DNA from: DASUBV01 sp036510065
GTDB taxonomy: Bacteria > Actinomycetota > Actinomycetes > Streptosporangiales > Streptosporangiaceae
Length of the DNA stretch: 64,000 nucleotides
NCBI GenBank assembly: GCA_036510065.1
Contig: DATCEO010000112.1
Span: 88,185 to 152,184, forward strand
Direction of reading: 5' to 3'
Both the position numbers and the translations under genes were made by a program. A model generated the notes under the pieces. That model was given only the letters and a program-made list of their open reading frames with translations. It was not told the DNA's origin and ran no database searches. Positions 51,582 to 60,488 of this stretch are shown in pieces (position 1 is the stretch's first letter; each line of letters begins with the position of its first letter).

Positions 51582-51830
51582 CACCTGGGCGTAGCGACTC
51601 CAGGTTCCTCCGGCTTCGGCGGCGATCCGGGTGGTGGTCTTTGTGGAAGTAGCCGAGGGACTGGGCGATCACCGGGCCGGGGCCTGGAGGACGAGCTGGC
51701 GCAGAGCTGCGGGCCGGGCGATTCCGGCGTGAAGGCCCAGCCGGTTCAGCTGTTCGCGGAGGGTGCCTGCGTTGAGGGCTGTCCGGCGCGCTGGCAGTTC
51801 ACCGCCGCCGACCTCACCCGCAGCCACCTC
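51582..51830 (-). pseudogene. Recombinase-like C-terminal scrap
   Basis: The minus strand reads TLREQLNRLGLHAGIARPAA, LRQLVLQAPAPVIAQSLGYF, and after a frame change IAAEAGGTWSRYA, a pattern of the C-terminal region of site-specific recombinase-like proteins of streptomycetes. No catalytic part is left. Confidence 0.45.
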
Positions 51831-52011
51831 AGGCCCCTCCGCGACCCCACCCACCCCGAGGCTTAACGGAAGATCCTGCTCGGTTACTACTTAGACCCCG
51901 TAAAAGGAGGCCGTGCGCGCGGCCGCCTCGTCAAGTGGCGGTATGACGGCGCCGGCGATGCCCTGCTCGATGATGAGGATCTCGTTGTATGCCTCCGCTT
52001 TGCCCGCGAAA

Positions 52012-52049
52012 GCCGACGGTCTGGCAGACCGCCGACGGTCTGGCAGACC
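52012..52049. repeat. Two tandem 19-bp repeats, each a hairpin
   Basis: GCCGACGGTCTGGCAGACC occurs twice in a row (52012-52030, 52031-52049). Each copy contains the perfect dyad GGTCT-GGC-AGACC. They lie 77-114 bp upstream of the DUF222 start, with TAGAAT (52072-52077) as a possible -10 box between. Tandem operators or an RNA element are possible. The rest of the 51867-52125 gap shows nothing convincing. Confidence 0.7.
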
Positions 52050-52125
52050 TCAGAATGTCAGTGGTGCCGCCTAGAATCGAATGTACGAGCTAGCGATATC
52101 GGAGGGTTCGGAGGAGGTGTCGGCC

Positions 52126-53476
52126 GTGAGCGGTCCGGGTCAGGCCGGGGGTGGTTTCGCGGGCGCCGGTGGCTTCGCGGGCGCAGATTTCGCGGGCGCG
52201 GCCGATGCGCTGGCGACTGCGACGGCCGCGCTGGCGTTCGTGGCCCGCGCCGAGGTGGCGTCGCTGCCGACCGCGACCCAGGCCGGCCTGCTGAGAGAGC
52301 TGGAGCGCGCCGAATCGGCACATACCGCGGCCCGGGCCCAGGTGCTGGGCGCGTTCGCCGGGCAGCAGGGTTACGAGGACGACGGGCATCAGGGCGCCCG
52401 GTCGTGGCTGATGTGGCAGACCCGGGTCACGCGGGGCGCGGCCGTCGGCGCGGCGGGCTGGTCCCGGCGGCTGGCCGCCCACCCGCTGGTGGCAAACGCC
52501 TTAGCCGAGGGACAGGTCTCGGCGTCCTGGGCGAAGCACATCTGCGACTGGTCGGAGCTGATGCCCGGCGAGCTGCGCGGCCATGCGGACCGGATCCTGC
52601 TGGCTGCCGCCGCCAGCGGTGCGGGGCTGGCCGACCTGTCCGGGCTGGCCGAGGAGATGTACCGCCGCAGCGCTCCGCCTGACCGCGACGGCGAAAGCGA
52701 CGCAGACGGCGGGGGCAGTGCTGGTGACGACGGGTTCGGAGACCGGTCCCTGCAGCTCGAGCTGCATTTCCGGGGCGCGGGGAAGCTGACCGGGGACCTG
52801 ACTCCCGAGTGCGCCGCGGCGCTCGCCGCGATCCTGGACTCCCTGGGCAGGAAAGCCGGCCCCGAGGACGAGCGCACCACGGCCCAGCGCCACCACGACG
52901 CCCTCGAAGAAGCATGCCGACGGCTGATCAGCACCAAGTGCCTGCCCGGCGTCGCCGGGCAGTCCACGCAGATCCAGCTGCACATGACCCTGGATCAGCT
53001 TCGCTCCCTGCCCGGCGGCGCCGACCTAGAACGGGATTGGGCGGCCGGGCAGGCCCAGGCGGCCGGCCGCGCCGCCGGAGACGGCCAGCCTGGCTGGGCC
53101 GCCAGCCGGGCCGCCGCCCTGGCCTACGCCTGCGACGCCCAGATCGCCCCCATGGTCACCGGCTGCCTCGACCCCGCCGCGCTCGCCCAGGCCGTGCACG
53201 CGTTCCTGGCCGCGGCCCATCGGGGACCCGGTTGCTACATCCGCGGCTGCACGTGCCAGGACGCTGCCGCCTCCGGCATACCCGGCGCCTGCGAGCACCC
53301 GGCAGCCGGACCCGAGGACCGCGCCAGGAAGGCCCTTCCCCCGATGACCCTGGACCGGCTGACCAGCACCTTGCTGCACCCAGCCTCCCGCCGCCTGCCA
53401 CGGCCATCACCTCATCCCGCGTTCCCGCGGCGGGGCCACCGCCCTGCACAACCTGGCCCTGGCGTGCAAGTCATAA
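52126..53476 (+). pseudogene. DUF222/HNH (13E12-type) protein with frameshift before the HNH motif
   Basis: From GTG 52126 (9 nt after GGAGGA) the frame encodes the DUF222 domain (LERAESAHTAARAQVLGAFA, ARSWLMWQTRVTRGAAVGAA, LAEGQVSASWAKHICDWSEL, LTPECAAALAAILDSLGRKA). After RLTSTLLHPASRR at about 53390 the HNH nuclease end continues one frame over as ACHGHHLIPRSRGG and TALHNLALACKS, stopping at 53476. As written, the frame runs on to 53595 without an HNH motif. These proteins are abundant, poorly understood nuclease-like genes of high-GC actinobacteria. An upstream ATG at 52081 is an alternative start. Confidence 0.75.
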
Positions 53477-53563
53477 GGACACAGGTGAGCTATGTTCTGG
53501 GCTCGGCGGCGCAGCCGCCCTGGCCGACTACGAGCCGGGCGCGGTTTCCTGCCATCGTGATGG

Positions 53564-53956
53564 TCAGCTCGTGCTCTCTTGCCAGATGCCGATGACGTTG
53601 CCTGCGGGGTCGCGGACGGTGGCGATGGTGAGGTTGCCTTCCTGGTAGGGCTGGGTGACCACCTCTGCGCCTTGCTCGGCTGCCTTGCGGAGTGCGTCGT
53701 CGAGCTGGGTGACGTAGATGTAGGGCCGGATTCCGGCTTCCCCGGCGGGGAGCAGGTCGGTGCGCCAGTGCCCGATGACGTGGCCGGTGCCGTCGCTGAA
53801 GCTCGCCTGGTCGCGTATCTGCCAGCCGAAGACCGCGTGGTAGAAGTCCGCGGACTGTGCCACATCTTGTGCGGGCATCCCGAGGTAGGAGACACCGCCG
53901 GGCCGGGCCACCGTGGCCTCGACGCCCGGGTCTGCAGGTGCGCTGTGATCGGTCAT
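53564..53956 (-). CDS. VOC-family protein
   Basis: A 130-residue VOC protein: GGVSYLGMPAQDVAQSADFY, DGTGHVIGHWRTDLL, RPYIYVTQLDDALRKAAEQG, VRDPAGNVIGIWQ. It resembles the VOC protein at 28384-28818. It is divergent from a TetR regulator, with a perfect 10-bp inverted repeat in the gap, repeating the VOC/TetR arrangement of the transposon cargo (though the proteins are not close relatives). Confidence 0.9.
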   Translation of the reverse strand: MTDHSAPADPGVEATVARPGGVSYLGMPAQDVAQSADFYHAVFGWQIRDQASFSDGTGHVIGHWRTDLLPAGEAGIRPYIYVTQLDDALRKAAEQGAEVVTQPYQEGNLTIATVRDPAGNVIGIWQESTS

Positions 53957-53973
53957 TTCTTACCCCTCCTGCT

Positions 53974-54004
53974 TCGGCTATGGCTATGGCAGTACCATAG
54001 CCGA
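53974..54004. promoter_or_regulatory. Operator between VOC gene and TetR gene
   Basis: TCGGCTATGG (53974-53983) and CCATAGCCGA (53995-54004) are exact inverted repeats with an 11-nt centre. The right arm ends 2 bp before the TetR ATG, so binding would block its translation start and transcription. Confidence 0.85.
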
Positions 54005-54006
54005 AT

Positions 54007-54678
54007 ATGAGTGTCCCGGACACAGGCGCACCGGCGTCCCGCGGCTACCGCTCGCCGCGTCGCGAAATCCAGGCACGCCGGACTCGTGCCCGCATCATCG
54101 CGGCAGCCGCCCAGCGGTTCCTGGCCCACGGCTATGCGGGCACCACGATGCGCGCGGTCGCCCGTGACGCCGGCGTCGCGCTGCCCACCGTCGAGCTTGC
54201 CTTCCGGACCAAGGCGCGGCTGCTGAAGGCAGTGATCGACGTCGCGATCGCGGGCGACGACGAACAGGTGGCGATGCTGGACCGCCAGTGGGCGAAGCAA
54301 GCTGAGTCCATCGCCGGGCCGCCGAATTTCGTCGCGGCATTCGCCCGGGTGCTCGCCGGCTCAGCCGAGCGGGCCGCGGGGCTGGCGGCGACCGCTCTGG
54401 AAGCCGCCCGAGCCGAAGAGGACATCGCCGCAGTAGCCGCGCAGCTCATGTCTCAGCGAGAAGTTATGGCCACGTGGCTGGTAGACGGCATCATGCACCG
54501 GTCCGCCCTCCGCGAGGGAACAGACCGCGCCGCCGCCGTCGACACGGTATGGGCGCTGATGGACCCGGTGGTGTTCTGCCGTCTCACTGGTGATCGGCAC
54601 TGGACGACCGCACGCTTCGAGCGCTGGTTCACCGACAGTGTCACGCGCCTCGTGCTACCCGCCGATAACACCCGGTGA
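54007..54678 (+). CDS. TetR/AcrR-family regulator
   Basis: A 223-residue repressor: ARIIAAAAQRFLAHGYAGTT and ARDAGVALPTVELAFRTKAR form the DNA-binding domain (VELAF in place of the more common VYYHF). The ligand domain is helical, without signature. The ATG lies 2 bp after the operator, suggesting a leaderless or very short leader transcript. It is divergent from the VOC gene at 53564. Confidence 0.9.
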   Translation: MSVPDTGAPASRGYRSPRREIQARRTRARIIAAAAQRFLAHGYAGTTMRAVARDAGVALPTVELAFRTKARLLKAVIDVAIAGDDEQVAMLDRQWAKQAESIAGPPNFVAAFARVLAGSAERAAGLAATALEAARAEEDIAAVAAQLMSQREVMATWLVDGIMHRSALREGTDRAAAVDTVWALMDPVVFCRLTGDRHWTTARFERWFTDSVTRLVLPADNTR

Positions 54679-54735
54679 CGCCAGCCGGGAGCCGTTCTCC
54701 CAGCTCAGTGGCGCATATGTGCGCATCGACATAGC

Positions 54736-54882
54736 CTGCTCTGCTCGTTCCACCACCTGATCGCCGTGCACCGCTGGGGCTGGACCCTGCAGCTCAATGC
54801 CGACGGCACCACCACCGCCACCAGCCCCGACCGCACCAGGGTCCTGCACAGTCACGGACCACCCCAGGTCACCGCGGCCTGA
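54736..54882 (+). pseudogene. HNH nuclease C-terminal scrap of a DUF222-type protein
   Basis: The frame LLCSFHHLIAVHRWGWTLQL followed by NADGTTTATSPDRTRVLHSH is the end of an HNH domain of DUF222 proteins. It has no upstream part. It does not continue the frame of the gene at 52126 and probably comes from a second copy. Confidence 0.65.
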
Positions 54883-55042
54883 GCCGCGTTACCGACTCGT
54901 TATCAGCGCGTACTCCCTACCGCAGAATGATCTGCGAACGCGAGGTCGGCCGCTGGTGGTCGGCCGGCGCGAGCGGGCCCGCGGCGCTACGCCGCTTCCA
55001 CGACAACGGATCCTGACGGGGCAGCCTCGCTAGGATGCTGGG

Positions 55043-55603
55043 GTGCGCACCCACGTCGCCTTGCTGCGGGGCATCAATGTCGGCGGCCGGAACAAGATCG
55101 CTATGGCGGACCTGCGGGAACTGATGTCCTCGCTCGGGCACACCGAGGTGGCTACCTATATCCAGAGCGGCAACGTGCTGTTCGCCAGCCCGCAGGCCGA
55201 TACCGCCCGGCTGGCGGCGGACATGGAGGCAGCGATCGCCGAGCGGCTCGGGGTCAGCTGCCGCGTCGTGATCGTGTCGCGCGAGCAGCTGGCCCGGGTC
55301 ATCGCCGACAACCCGTATCCGCAGGCGATCAGCCCCAAGCACCTGCACGCGGTGTTCCGGAGCGAGGACCTGACCGCCGAGGGGATCAAGGCGGTCGCGG
55401 AAGCTCAGCAGCGGGCCGCCGACAAGGGCAGCCCGGACGAGGTCACCGTGGTCGGCCGGACGCTGTTCCTGCATACTCCGGACGGGCTCGGGCGCAGCGA
55501 GCTGGCCGCCCAGCTGGCCCGGCCGGCTGTCGCGCGGCAGGCGGCCGGCACCGCCCGCAACTGGGCGACGGTGACCAAGCTGCAGGCACTGCTCGATGAG
55601 TGA
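55043..55603 (+). CDS. DUF1697-domain protein
   Basis: A 186-residue protein: THVALLRGINVGGRNKIAMA, LRELMSSLGHTEVATYIQSG, NVLF, which is the DUF1697 signature, ending in ARNWATVTKLQALL. Function is unknown. GTG start at 55043. The 3' end overlaps the SDR gene by 8 nt, so they are translated together. Confidence 0.92.
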   Translation: MRTHVALLRGINVGGRNKIAMADLRELMSSLGHTEVATYIQSGNVLFASPQADTARLAADMEAAIAERLGVSCRVVIVSREQLARVIADNPYPQAISPKHLHAVFRSEDLTAEGIKAVAEAQQRAADKGSPDEVTVVGRTLFLHTPDGLGRSELAAQLARPAVARQAAGTARNWATVTKLQALLDE

Positions 55604-56357
55604 GGGCGACGTGCTGCGAGCCCTCGACGGCAAGGGCGCGGTGGTAACCGGCGGATCCCGCGGGATCGGCCGGGCGATCGTGCAGCGGCTGGCGGCTGAG
55701 GGCGCGGCGGTGCTGTTCAACTACGCCCGCAGCGCCGATGAGGCGGCGGTGGTGGAGCAGGCGGTGGCGGAGGCCGGCGGCCGGGCTCGCGGCGTGCAGG
55801 CCGACCTGCGCGATCCGGAGGCCGCCGACGCGCTGATGGCCCAGGCGCAGGAGTACCTCGACGGCCTGGACGTGCTGGTCAACAATGCCGCCCTGGATTT
55901 CAGCTCCAGGCTGATCGCCGACACCGAGGCCGAGATGTTCGACGTCGTCATGGGCGTCAACGCCCGGTCGGCGTTCCTGACCATGCGGCACGCGGCCCGG
56001 ACGATGCGCGACGGCGGCCGGATCATCAATATCTCGACCCTCAACACCACGCGGCCAGGGCCGAAGTCGGCTCTGTACGCGGCGAGCAAGGGCGCGCTGG
56101 AGCAGCTGACCAAGGTCGCGGCCATCGAGCTGGGCAGCCGCGGCATCACCGTCAACGCGGTCTGCCCCGGTGCCACCGACACCACCCTGCTCTGGCATAA
56201 CAACCCGGGCGCGACGCCGGAGGAGGTGGCGAAGGAGACGCCCCTGGGCCGGGTCGGGCAGCCCGCCGACATCGCCGACTTCGTGGCCCTGCTGGCCGGG
56301 CCGGACGCCCGCTGGATTACCGGGCAGGTCATCGGCGCGACCGGCGGGATGGGATAA
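55596..56357 (+). CDS. SDR-family oxidoreductase (FabG-like)
   Basis: A 253-residue short-chain dehydrogenase. The NAD(P) loop is TGGSRGIGRA, with NNAA downstream, and the active site Tyr-Lys is LYAASKGALEQ. The position 13 residues before the Tyr, normally Ser, is Thr here (ISTLNTTRPGPKSALY), which may weaken catalysis. The substrate is unknown; the fold is shared with 3-oxoacyl reductases. It overlaps the DUF1697 gene and precedes a methyltransferase by 10 nt. Confidence 0.9.
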   Translation: MSEGDVLRALDGKGAVVTGGSRGIGRAIVQRLAAEGAAVLFNYARSADEAAVVEQAVAEAGGRARGVQADLRDPEAADALMAQAQEYLDGLDVLVNNAALDFSSRLIADTEAEMFDVVMGVNARSAFLTMRHAARTMRDGGRIINISTLNTTRPGPKSALYAASKGALEQLTKVAAIELGSRGITVNAVCPGATDTTLLWHNNPGATPEEVAKETPLGRVGQPADIADFVALLAGPDARWITGQVIGATGGMG

Positions 56358-56367
56358 CGGATCCGCG

Positions 56368-57180
56368 GTGGACTCCAGCGAGCGCGAGCAGCTGCGCACG
56401 ACGTTCGACTCCGCGGCGCGGCTGTATCAGCAGGCGCGGCCGGAGTACCCGGCGCGGCTCTACGACGAGCTGGTGACGGCGGCCGGGATCGGGCCGGGTG
56501 ACCGCCTGCTGGAGGTCGGCTGCGCCACCGGCAAGGCGACGCTGCCGCTGGCGCGGCGCGGGCTGCGGATCACCTGCCTGGAGATCGGCCCGCAGCTGGC
56601 CGCGGCGGCGCGGCAGAACCTGGCCGCCATCCCGGCCGTCGACGTCATCGACGCCGACTTCGAGACCTGGCAGCCGCCGCCCGGGGACCGGTTCGACGTG
56701 GTCTTCGCCGCGACGGCCTGGCACTGGATCGACCCGGCCACGCGGTACCGGCGGGCCTGGTCGCTGCTGCGGCCCTGCGGCCATCTGGCGTTCTGGGACC
56801 AGGCCCACGTCTTCCCGGACGGCGGCGACCCGTTCTTCGCCGACATCCAGGAGGTGTACGACGAGGTCGGCGAGGCCCTCCCGCCGGGCGCGGTCCAGCC
56901 CCGGCCGGGCGAGGTGCCCGACAGCCGGGCGGAGATCGAGGCCAGCGGGCTGTTCGGCGACGTGATCGTCCGCCAGCTCGACTGGGAGGTCAGCTACGAC
57001 GCCGACGGGTACCTCCGCCTGCTGGACACGTTCTCCGGGCACATCGCGATGACGGCGCAGCGGCGGGAGCGGCTGTACGGCGAGATCCGCCGGCGGCTGG
57101 CCCAGCGCCCCGACGGCCGGCTGCGGCGGCACTGGGGCTCGGTGCTGCACGTGGCGCGGCGCCTGGACGCCCCGCGCTAG
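56368..57180 (+). CDS. Class I SAM-dependent methyltransferase
   Basis: A 270-residue enzyme. DRLLEVGCATGKATLPLARR is the SAM-binding motif I, DADFETWQP and DVVFAATAWHWIDP the following motifs. AATAWHW is typical of the methyltransferase type 11/UbiE-like group. GTG 56368 is chosen because it gives DSSEREQLRTTFDSAARLYQ, a normal start. It is the third gene of the DUF1697-SDR-methyltransferase run. Confidence 0.9.
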   Translation: MDSSEREQLRTTFDSAARLYQQARPEYPARLYDELVTAAGIGPGDRLLEVGCATGKATLPLARRGLRITCLEIGPQLAAAARQNLAAIPAVDVIDADFETWQPPPGDRFDVVFAATAWHWIDPATRYRRAWSLLRPCGHLAFWDQAHVFPDGGDPFFADIQEVYDEVGEALPPGAVQPRPGEVPDSRAEIEASGLFGDVIVRQLDWEVSYDADGYLRLLDTFSGHIAMTAQRRERLYGEIRRRLAQRPDGRLRRHWGSVLHVARRLDAPR

Positions 57181-57221
57181 TGACCGGCGGTCCCGACTGG
57201 CTAGGCCCGTGGCCTGACTAG

Positions 57222-57313
57222 CTAGTGCTGTCGCAGGTCGGCGAGCGCCTTCTCGACGCGGCGCTGGCGGGTCTGCTCGGTCTTGGCGCTCTCGATGGCC
57301 TGCACGTGCCGGA
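57222..57313 (-). pseudogene. YdeI/OmpD-associated C-terminal scrap
   Basis: The minus strand reads FRHVQAIESAKTEQTRQRRV, EKALADLRQH and a stop at 57222-57224, the normal C-terminus of YdeI-family proteins. Nothing of the upstream part remains; the aminotransferase begins shortly after on the other strand. Confidence 0.5.
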
Positions 57314-57369
57314 ACTAGTGGCTGTAGGACACAGAACCTGTAACTGCCCGACAGAAGAGGAGGCCGGCG

Positions 57370-58500
57370 GTGCCGACGCTGCCCGAGTTCGCCCTGGAGA
57401 GCTTCTTCGCGCGCTGGGAGTTCGCCGCCCGGTACCACCTGACCGCCTCCGACGCGCAGTCCCTGCCGCTGGCTGAGCTGCTCGGCCTGGCCGACGCCGA
57501 CGGCCGGGCCCGCTGGGAGTCGCTGTCGCTGGGCTACACCCACTCGCGCGGCCTGCCGGCGCTGCGCGCGGAAATAGCGGCCACTTACGAGCAGCTCAGC
57601 GAGGACGACATCCTGTGCTTCGCCGGCGCCGAGGAGGCCCTGTACCTGGCCATGCAGGTCCTGCTCGAGCCGGGCGACCACGCCGTGGTGATCACGCCGA
57701 ACTACCAGGCCGCCGAGACCGTCCCGATGTCCGTCTGCCACGTCACGGGGCTGGCCCTGCGGCCGGCCGAGGGCTGGGCGCTGGACCTGGCCGACCTGCG
57801 GCGGGCGCTGCGGCCGGCCACCCGCCTGGTGTCGGTGAACTTTCCCAACAACCCGACCGGCGCCGTGGCCGACCCGGATACCTGGCGGGAGCTGGCCGCG
57901 CTGTGCGCCGAGCGCGGGATCACCCTGTTCAGCGACGAGGTCTACCGGGGCCTGGAGCAGCCGCCGCACGCCCCGCTCCCGCAGGCGGCCGACCTGCTGC
58001 CGGGCGCGCTGTCGCTGAACGTGATGTCCAAGGCCTACGGCCTGCCGGGGCTGCGGATCGGCTGGATCGCCTGCCGGGACCACGCGGTGCTGGCCCGCCT
58101 GGAGCGCGCGAAGGACTACACCACCATCTGCAACTCCGCCCCCAGCGAGGTCCTCGCGCTGATCGCGCTGCGCGCCCGCGATCGCGTGCTGGCCCGGACC
58201 CGGCAGATCGTGGCGGCCAACCTGCCCGCATTCGACGAGTTCTTCGCCCGGTTCCCCGACTTGTTCGCGTGGCAGCGGCCGCAGGGCGGCTGCGTCAGCT
58301 TCCCCCGCTACCTCGGCCCGGACGGGGTCGAGGCCATGTGCGCGAACGTGCTCCGGGACGCCGGCGTGCTGCTGCTGCCGGCCAGCATCTTCCGGTCCCG
58401 GCTGACGCCGGTGCCCGCTGACCGGTTCCGCGTCGGGCTGGGCCGCAGCGACCCGGAGGAGGGACTGGCCGCCTGGGGGCGCTGGCTCGACCAGCGTTAG
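57370..58500 (+). CDS. PLP-dependent aminotransferase, class I/II
   Basis: A 376-residue fold-type I enzyme. YTHSRGLPALRAEIAATYEQ is the N-terminal motif, FPNNPTGA the PLP-ring loop, FSDEVYRGLE holds the Asp, SLNVMSKAYGLPGLRIGW the Schiff-base Lys and the phosphate-binding Arg, and RFRVGLGR the substrate Arg. GTG follows GGAGG by 6 nt. The amino-acid substrate cannot be read. It stands alone. Confidence 0.9.
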   Translation: MPTLPEFALESFFARWEFAARYHLTASDAQSLPLAELLGLADADGRARWESLSLGYTHSRGLPALRAEIAATYEQLSEDDILCFAGAEEALYLAMQVLLEPGDHAVVITPNYQAAETVPMSVCHVTGLALRPAEGWALDLADLRRALRPATRLVSVNFPNNPTGAVADPDTWRELAALCAERGITLFSDEVYRGLEQPPHAPLPQAADLLPGALSLNVMSKAYGLPGLRIGWIACRDHAVLARLERAKDYTTICNSAPSEVLALIALRARDRVLARTRQIVAANLPAFDEFFARFPDLFAWQRPQGGCVSFPRYLGPDGVEAMCANVLRDAGVLLLPASIFRSRLTPVPADRFRVGLGRSDPEEGLAAWGRWLDQR

Positions 58501-58506
58501 AGCCGG

Positions 58507-59376
58507 TCAGCTGCCAGCGGCGCCGACCTCCGACCGCCAGCTGTACGTGGGGTCGTACCCGAGCACCCGGCGGGCCTTCTCGATGGACAGCAGCGTGTCG
58601 TGCGGCCCCACTTCGCGCTTCCAGGGCACCCCGGGGTAGAACTCGGCCACCAGCTCGGTCACCGGGCGGGTCACGACGGTGTCGGGGCTGGCGATGATGA
58701 AGACGTCGGCGCCGGTCAGCGGGGCCTCCAGGGCCTTGCGCACGGCCTGGGCCCCGTCGCGGGCATCGATGTAGGCCCACAGGTTCCACTTGCGCCGGGC
58801 CGGGTCGGCGTCGAAGCCGGGGAACTCCGCGTAGTCCGAGACCAGCATGACGTTCGAGAAGCGCAGGCCGATGATCTTCATCTCCGGCTCCCAGCGGCAG
58901 AACTGCCGGGCCATCTCCTCGCTTACGGTCTTGGACAGCGAGTAGGAGGACTCCGGCCGCGGCGGGTACTCCTCGTCCACGGGGACGTAGGGCGGCGGCG
59001 TGTCGAAGGGCAGCCCCAGGACGGTCTCGCTGGACGCCCAGACCACGTTGCGGACGCCGAAGTGCCGGGCCGCGGCGAAGACGTTGTAGGTGCTGATGGC
59101 GTTGTTGCGGAACAGCTCGGCGTTGGGCACCAGGCCCGGCGCGGGCACCGCGCCCAGGTGCACCACCGCGTCCACCCCGTCGTAGCGGTCGTCGATCTGG
59201 TGCAGGGCCTCCAGGGCCTGGCCCATGTCGGTCAGGTCAGCCTTCAGGAACGGCACCGAGCTGTCCGGCGGGGGAGCCAGGTCGACGTTGGTGACCTGGT
59301 ACCCGTGCTCGACGAGCTCGGTCAGGCAGGGCTGGCCGAGCTTGCCGCTGCCGCCCGTCACCACTACATGTGTCAT
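58507..59376 (-). CDS. NAD(P)-dependent epimerase/dehydratase
   Basis: A 289-residue extended SDR: HVVVTGGSGKLGQPCLTELV is the nucleotide loop, VVHLGAVPAPGL and YNVFAAARHFGVRNVVWASS follow, and the catalytic pair is SSYSLSKTVSE. It resembles UDP-glucose 4-epimerase-like and uronate dehydrogenase-like enzymes of actinomycetes. It converges with the aminotransferase gene (6-nt gap) and lies just downstream of the phosphotransferase gene on the same strand. Confidence 0.88.
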   Translation of the reverse strand: MTHVVVTGGSGKLGQPCLTELVEHGYQVTNVDLAPPPDSSVPFLKADLTDMGQALEALHQIDDRYDGVDAVVHLGAVPAPGLVPNAELFRNNAISTYNVFAAARHFGVRNVVWASSETVLGLPFDTPPPYVPVDEEYPPRPESSYSLSKTVSEEMARQFCRWEPEMKIIGLRFSNVMLVSDYAEFPGFDADPARRKWNLWAYIDARDGAQAVRKALEAPLTGADVFIIASPDTVVTRPVTELVAEFYPGVPWKREVGPHDTLLSIEKARRVLGYDPTYSWRSEVGAAGS

Positions 59377-59415
59377 GCGTGTTCTCCGTTACTGTGCCTG
59401 GGCAGTCGGGGCACT

Positions 59416-60411
59416 CTAGGGCAGCCGCTCGACGGCGCTGCGCAGGAAGCCGTCGTGCCGGCGCAGCAGCAGCTCCCTGGTCAGGTCCGGGCGGCCCTGG
59501 CGGGCGATGGCGTCCGGGAACCAGCCCAGGCCAGGCGGCGTGGCCAGCGCGGCGACCACGTCCCAGTAGGCCACGTCGGCTGCGGGGGCCCCGGCCGCCT
59601 GCTCGTAGCCGGCGAGCACCTCGGCCGCGGCCCCCTGGCCGTAGCAGAAGGCGGCATCCATGCGCAGCGACCCGAGATCGACGCCCGGCGCCCCGGCGCC
59701 CGCGCAGTCCCAGTCGACCAGGCCCGACAGCGTGTCGCCGGCCCAGAGCGCGTTGCCCTGCCACAGGTCGCCGTGCACGAACACCAGCCGCTGGTCCGTG
59801 GGCGCGAGCCGGGCCAGCCTGGCCTCCGCGATGCGCTGGAGCTGGCCCATGTCGTGGCCGGCGCGCAGCGCGGCGAAGTCCGTGTCGCCGATGGGATAGT
59901 GGCGGCGGGGCAGGTCGGGGGAGGGCTGGCGGGGCACGGCGTGCAGCCGGGCCGCCACGGCGCCGAGGGCACGCAGCCGGGCCGGGCGGGGGTCGGGCGG
60001 GATGGTGCTGGTGCCCGGCAGGCAGGTGGTCAGCAGGACCGGGACGCCGGCCACCGGGCCGGCGTCGTGGCCGAGCAGCGCCGGGACCGGCACGCCGGCC
60101 TGCGCGGCCAGCCGCAGGCCCGCCACCTCTGCCGCGAACAGCCGCTCCTCGCCGGGCCGCCCGGTGCGCAGCACGAGCTCCCGCTCCCCGGCCCGGACGA
60201 GCCACGGCGAGCCGCCGTCCCGCAGACCGCGCAGGACGGTTACCCCCGGACACCCCGCGACGCCGGCCGCCCAGTGCAGCACAGCCGGGTCCAGCACAGC
60301 CGGGTCCAGCACAGCCGGGTGGACCGGAGGCGGGCCGGGCGGGGGCGGCCCGGGAAGTTCGGACTGGGCCGGCGGGCCGGGTCCGTTATCCGGAAAAGAG
60401 GCGACAGACAT
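59416..60411 (-). CDS. Aminoglycoside/choline-kinase-like phosphotransferase
   Basis: A 331-residue APH-fold kinase. The catalytic loop is FVHGDLWQGNALWAG (HGDxxxxN) and the metal site is GLVDWDCAGAGAPGVDLG. The N-terminal 50 residues are Pro-rich and include three AVLDP/H repeats from a 15-bp DNA repeat. The substrate is unknown: small alcohols, sugars or antibiotics. ATG 60411 or GTG 60417. It lies 39 nt upstream of the epimerase gene, probably one transcript. Confidence 0.88.
   Translation of the reverse strand: MSVASFPDNGPGPPAQSELPGPPPPGPPPVHPAVLDPAVLDPAVLHWAAGVAGCPGVTVLRGLRDGGSPWLVRAGERELVLRTGRPGEERLFAAEVAGLRLAAQAGVPVPALLGHDAGPVAGVPVLLTTCLPGTSTIPPDPRPARLRALGAVAARLHAVPRQPSPDLPRRHYPIGDTDFAALRAGHDMGQLQRIAEARLARLAPTDQRLVFVHGDLWQGNALWAGDTLSGLVDWDCAGAGAPGVDLGSLRMDAAFCYGQGAAAEVLAGYEQAAGAPAADVAYWDVVAALATPPGLGWFPDAIARQGRPDLTRELLLRRHDGFLRSAVERLP
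60277..60321. repeat. 15-bp tandem repeat, three units
   Basis: Three copies of CCAGCACAGCCGGGT (the first with GCAGC in place of CCAGC) within the phosphotransferase gene encode the AVLDP repeat. Confidence 0.85.
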
Positions 60412-60488
60412 AGTCACGGCACGAGCATGCCACGGGGCACCGGCAGCAGGCAGGAGATCGGCCGGGACCGCCGCCCGGCCCGGCGGCA

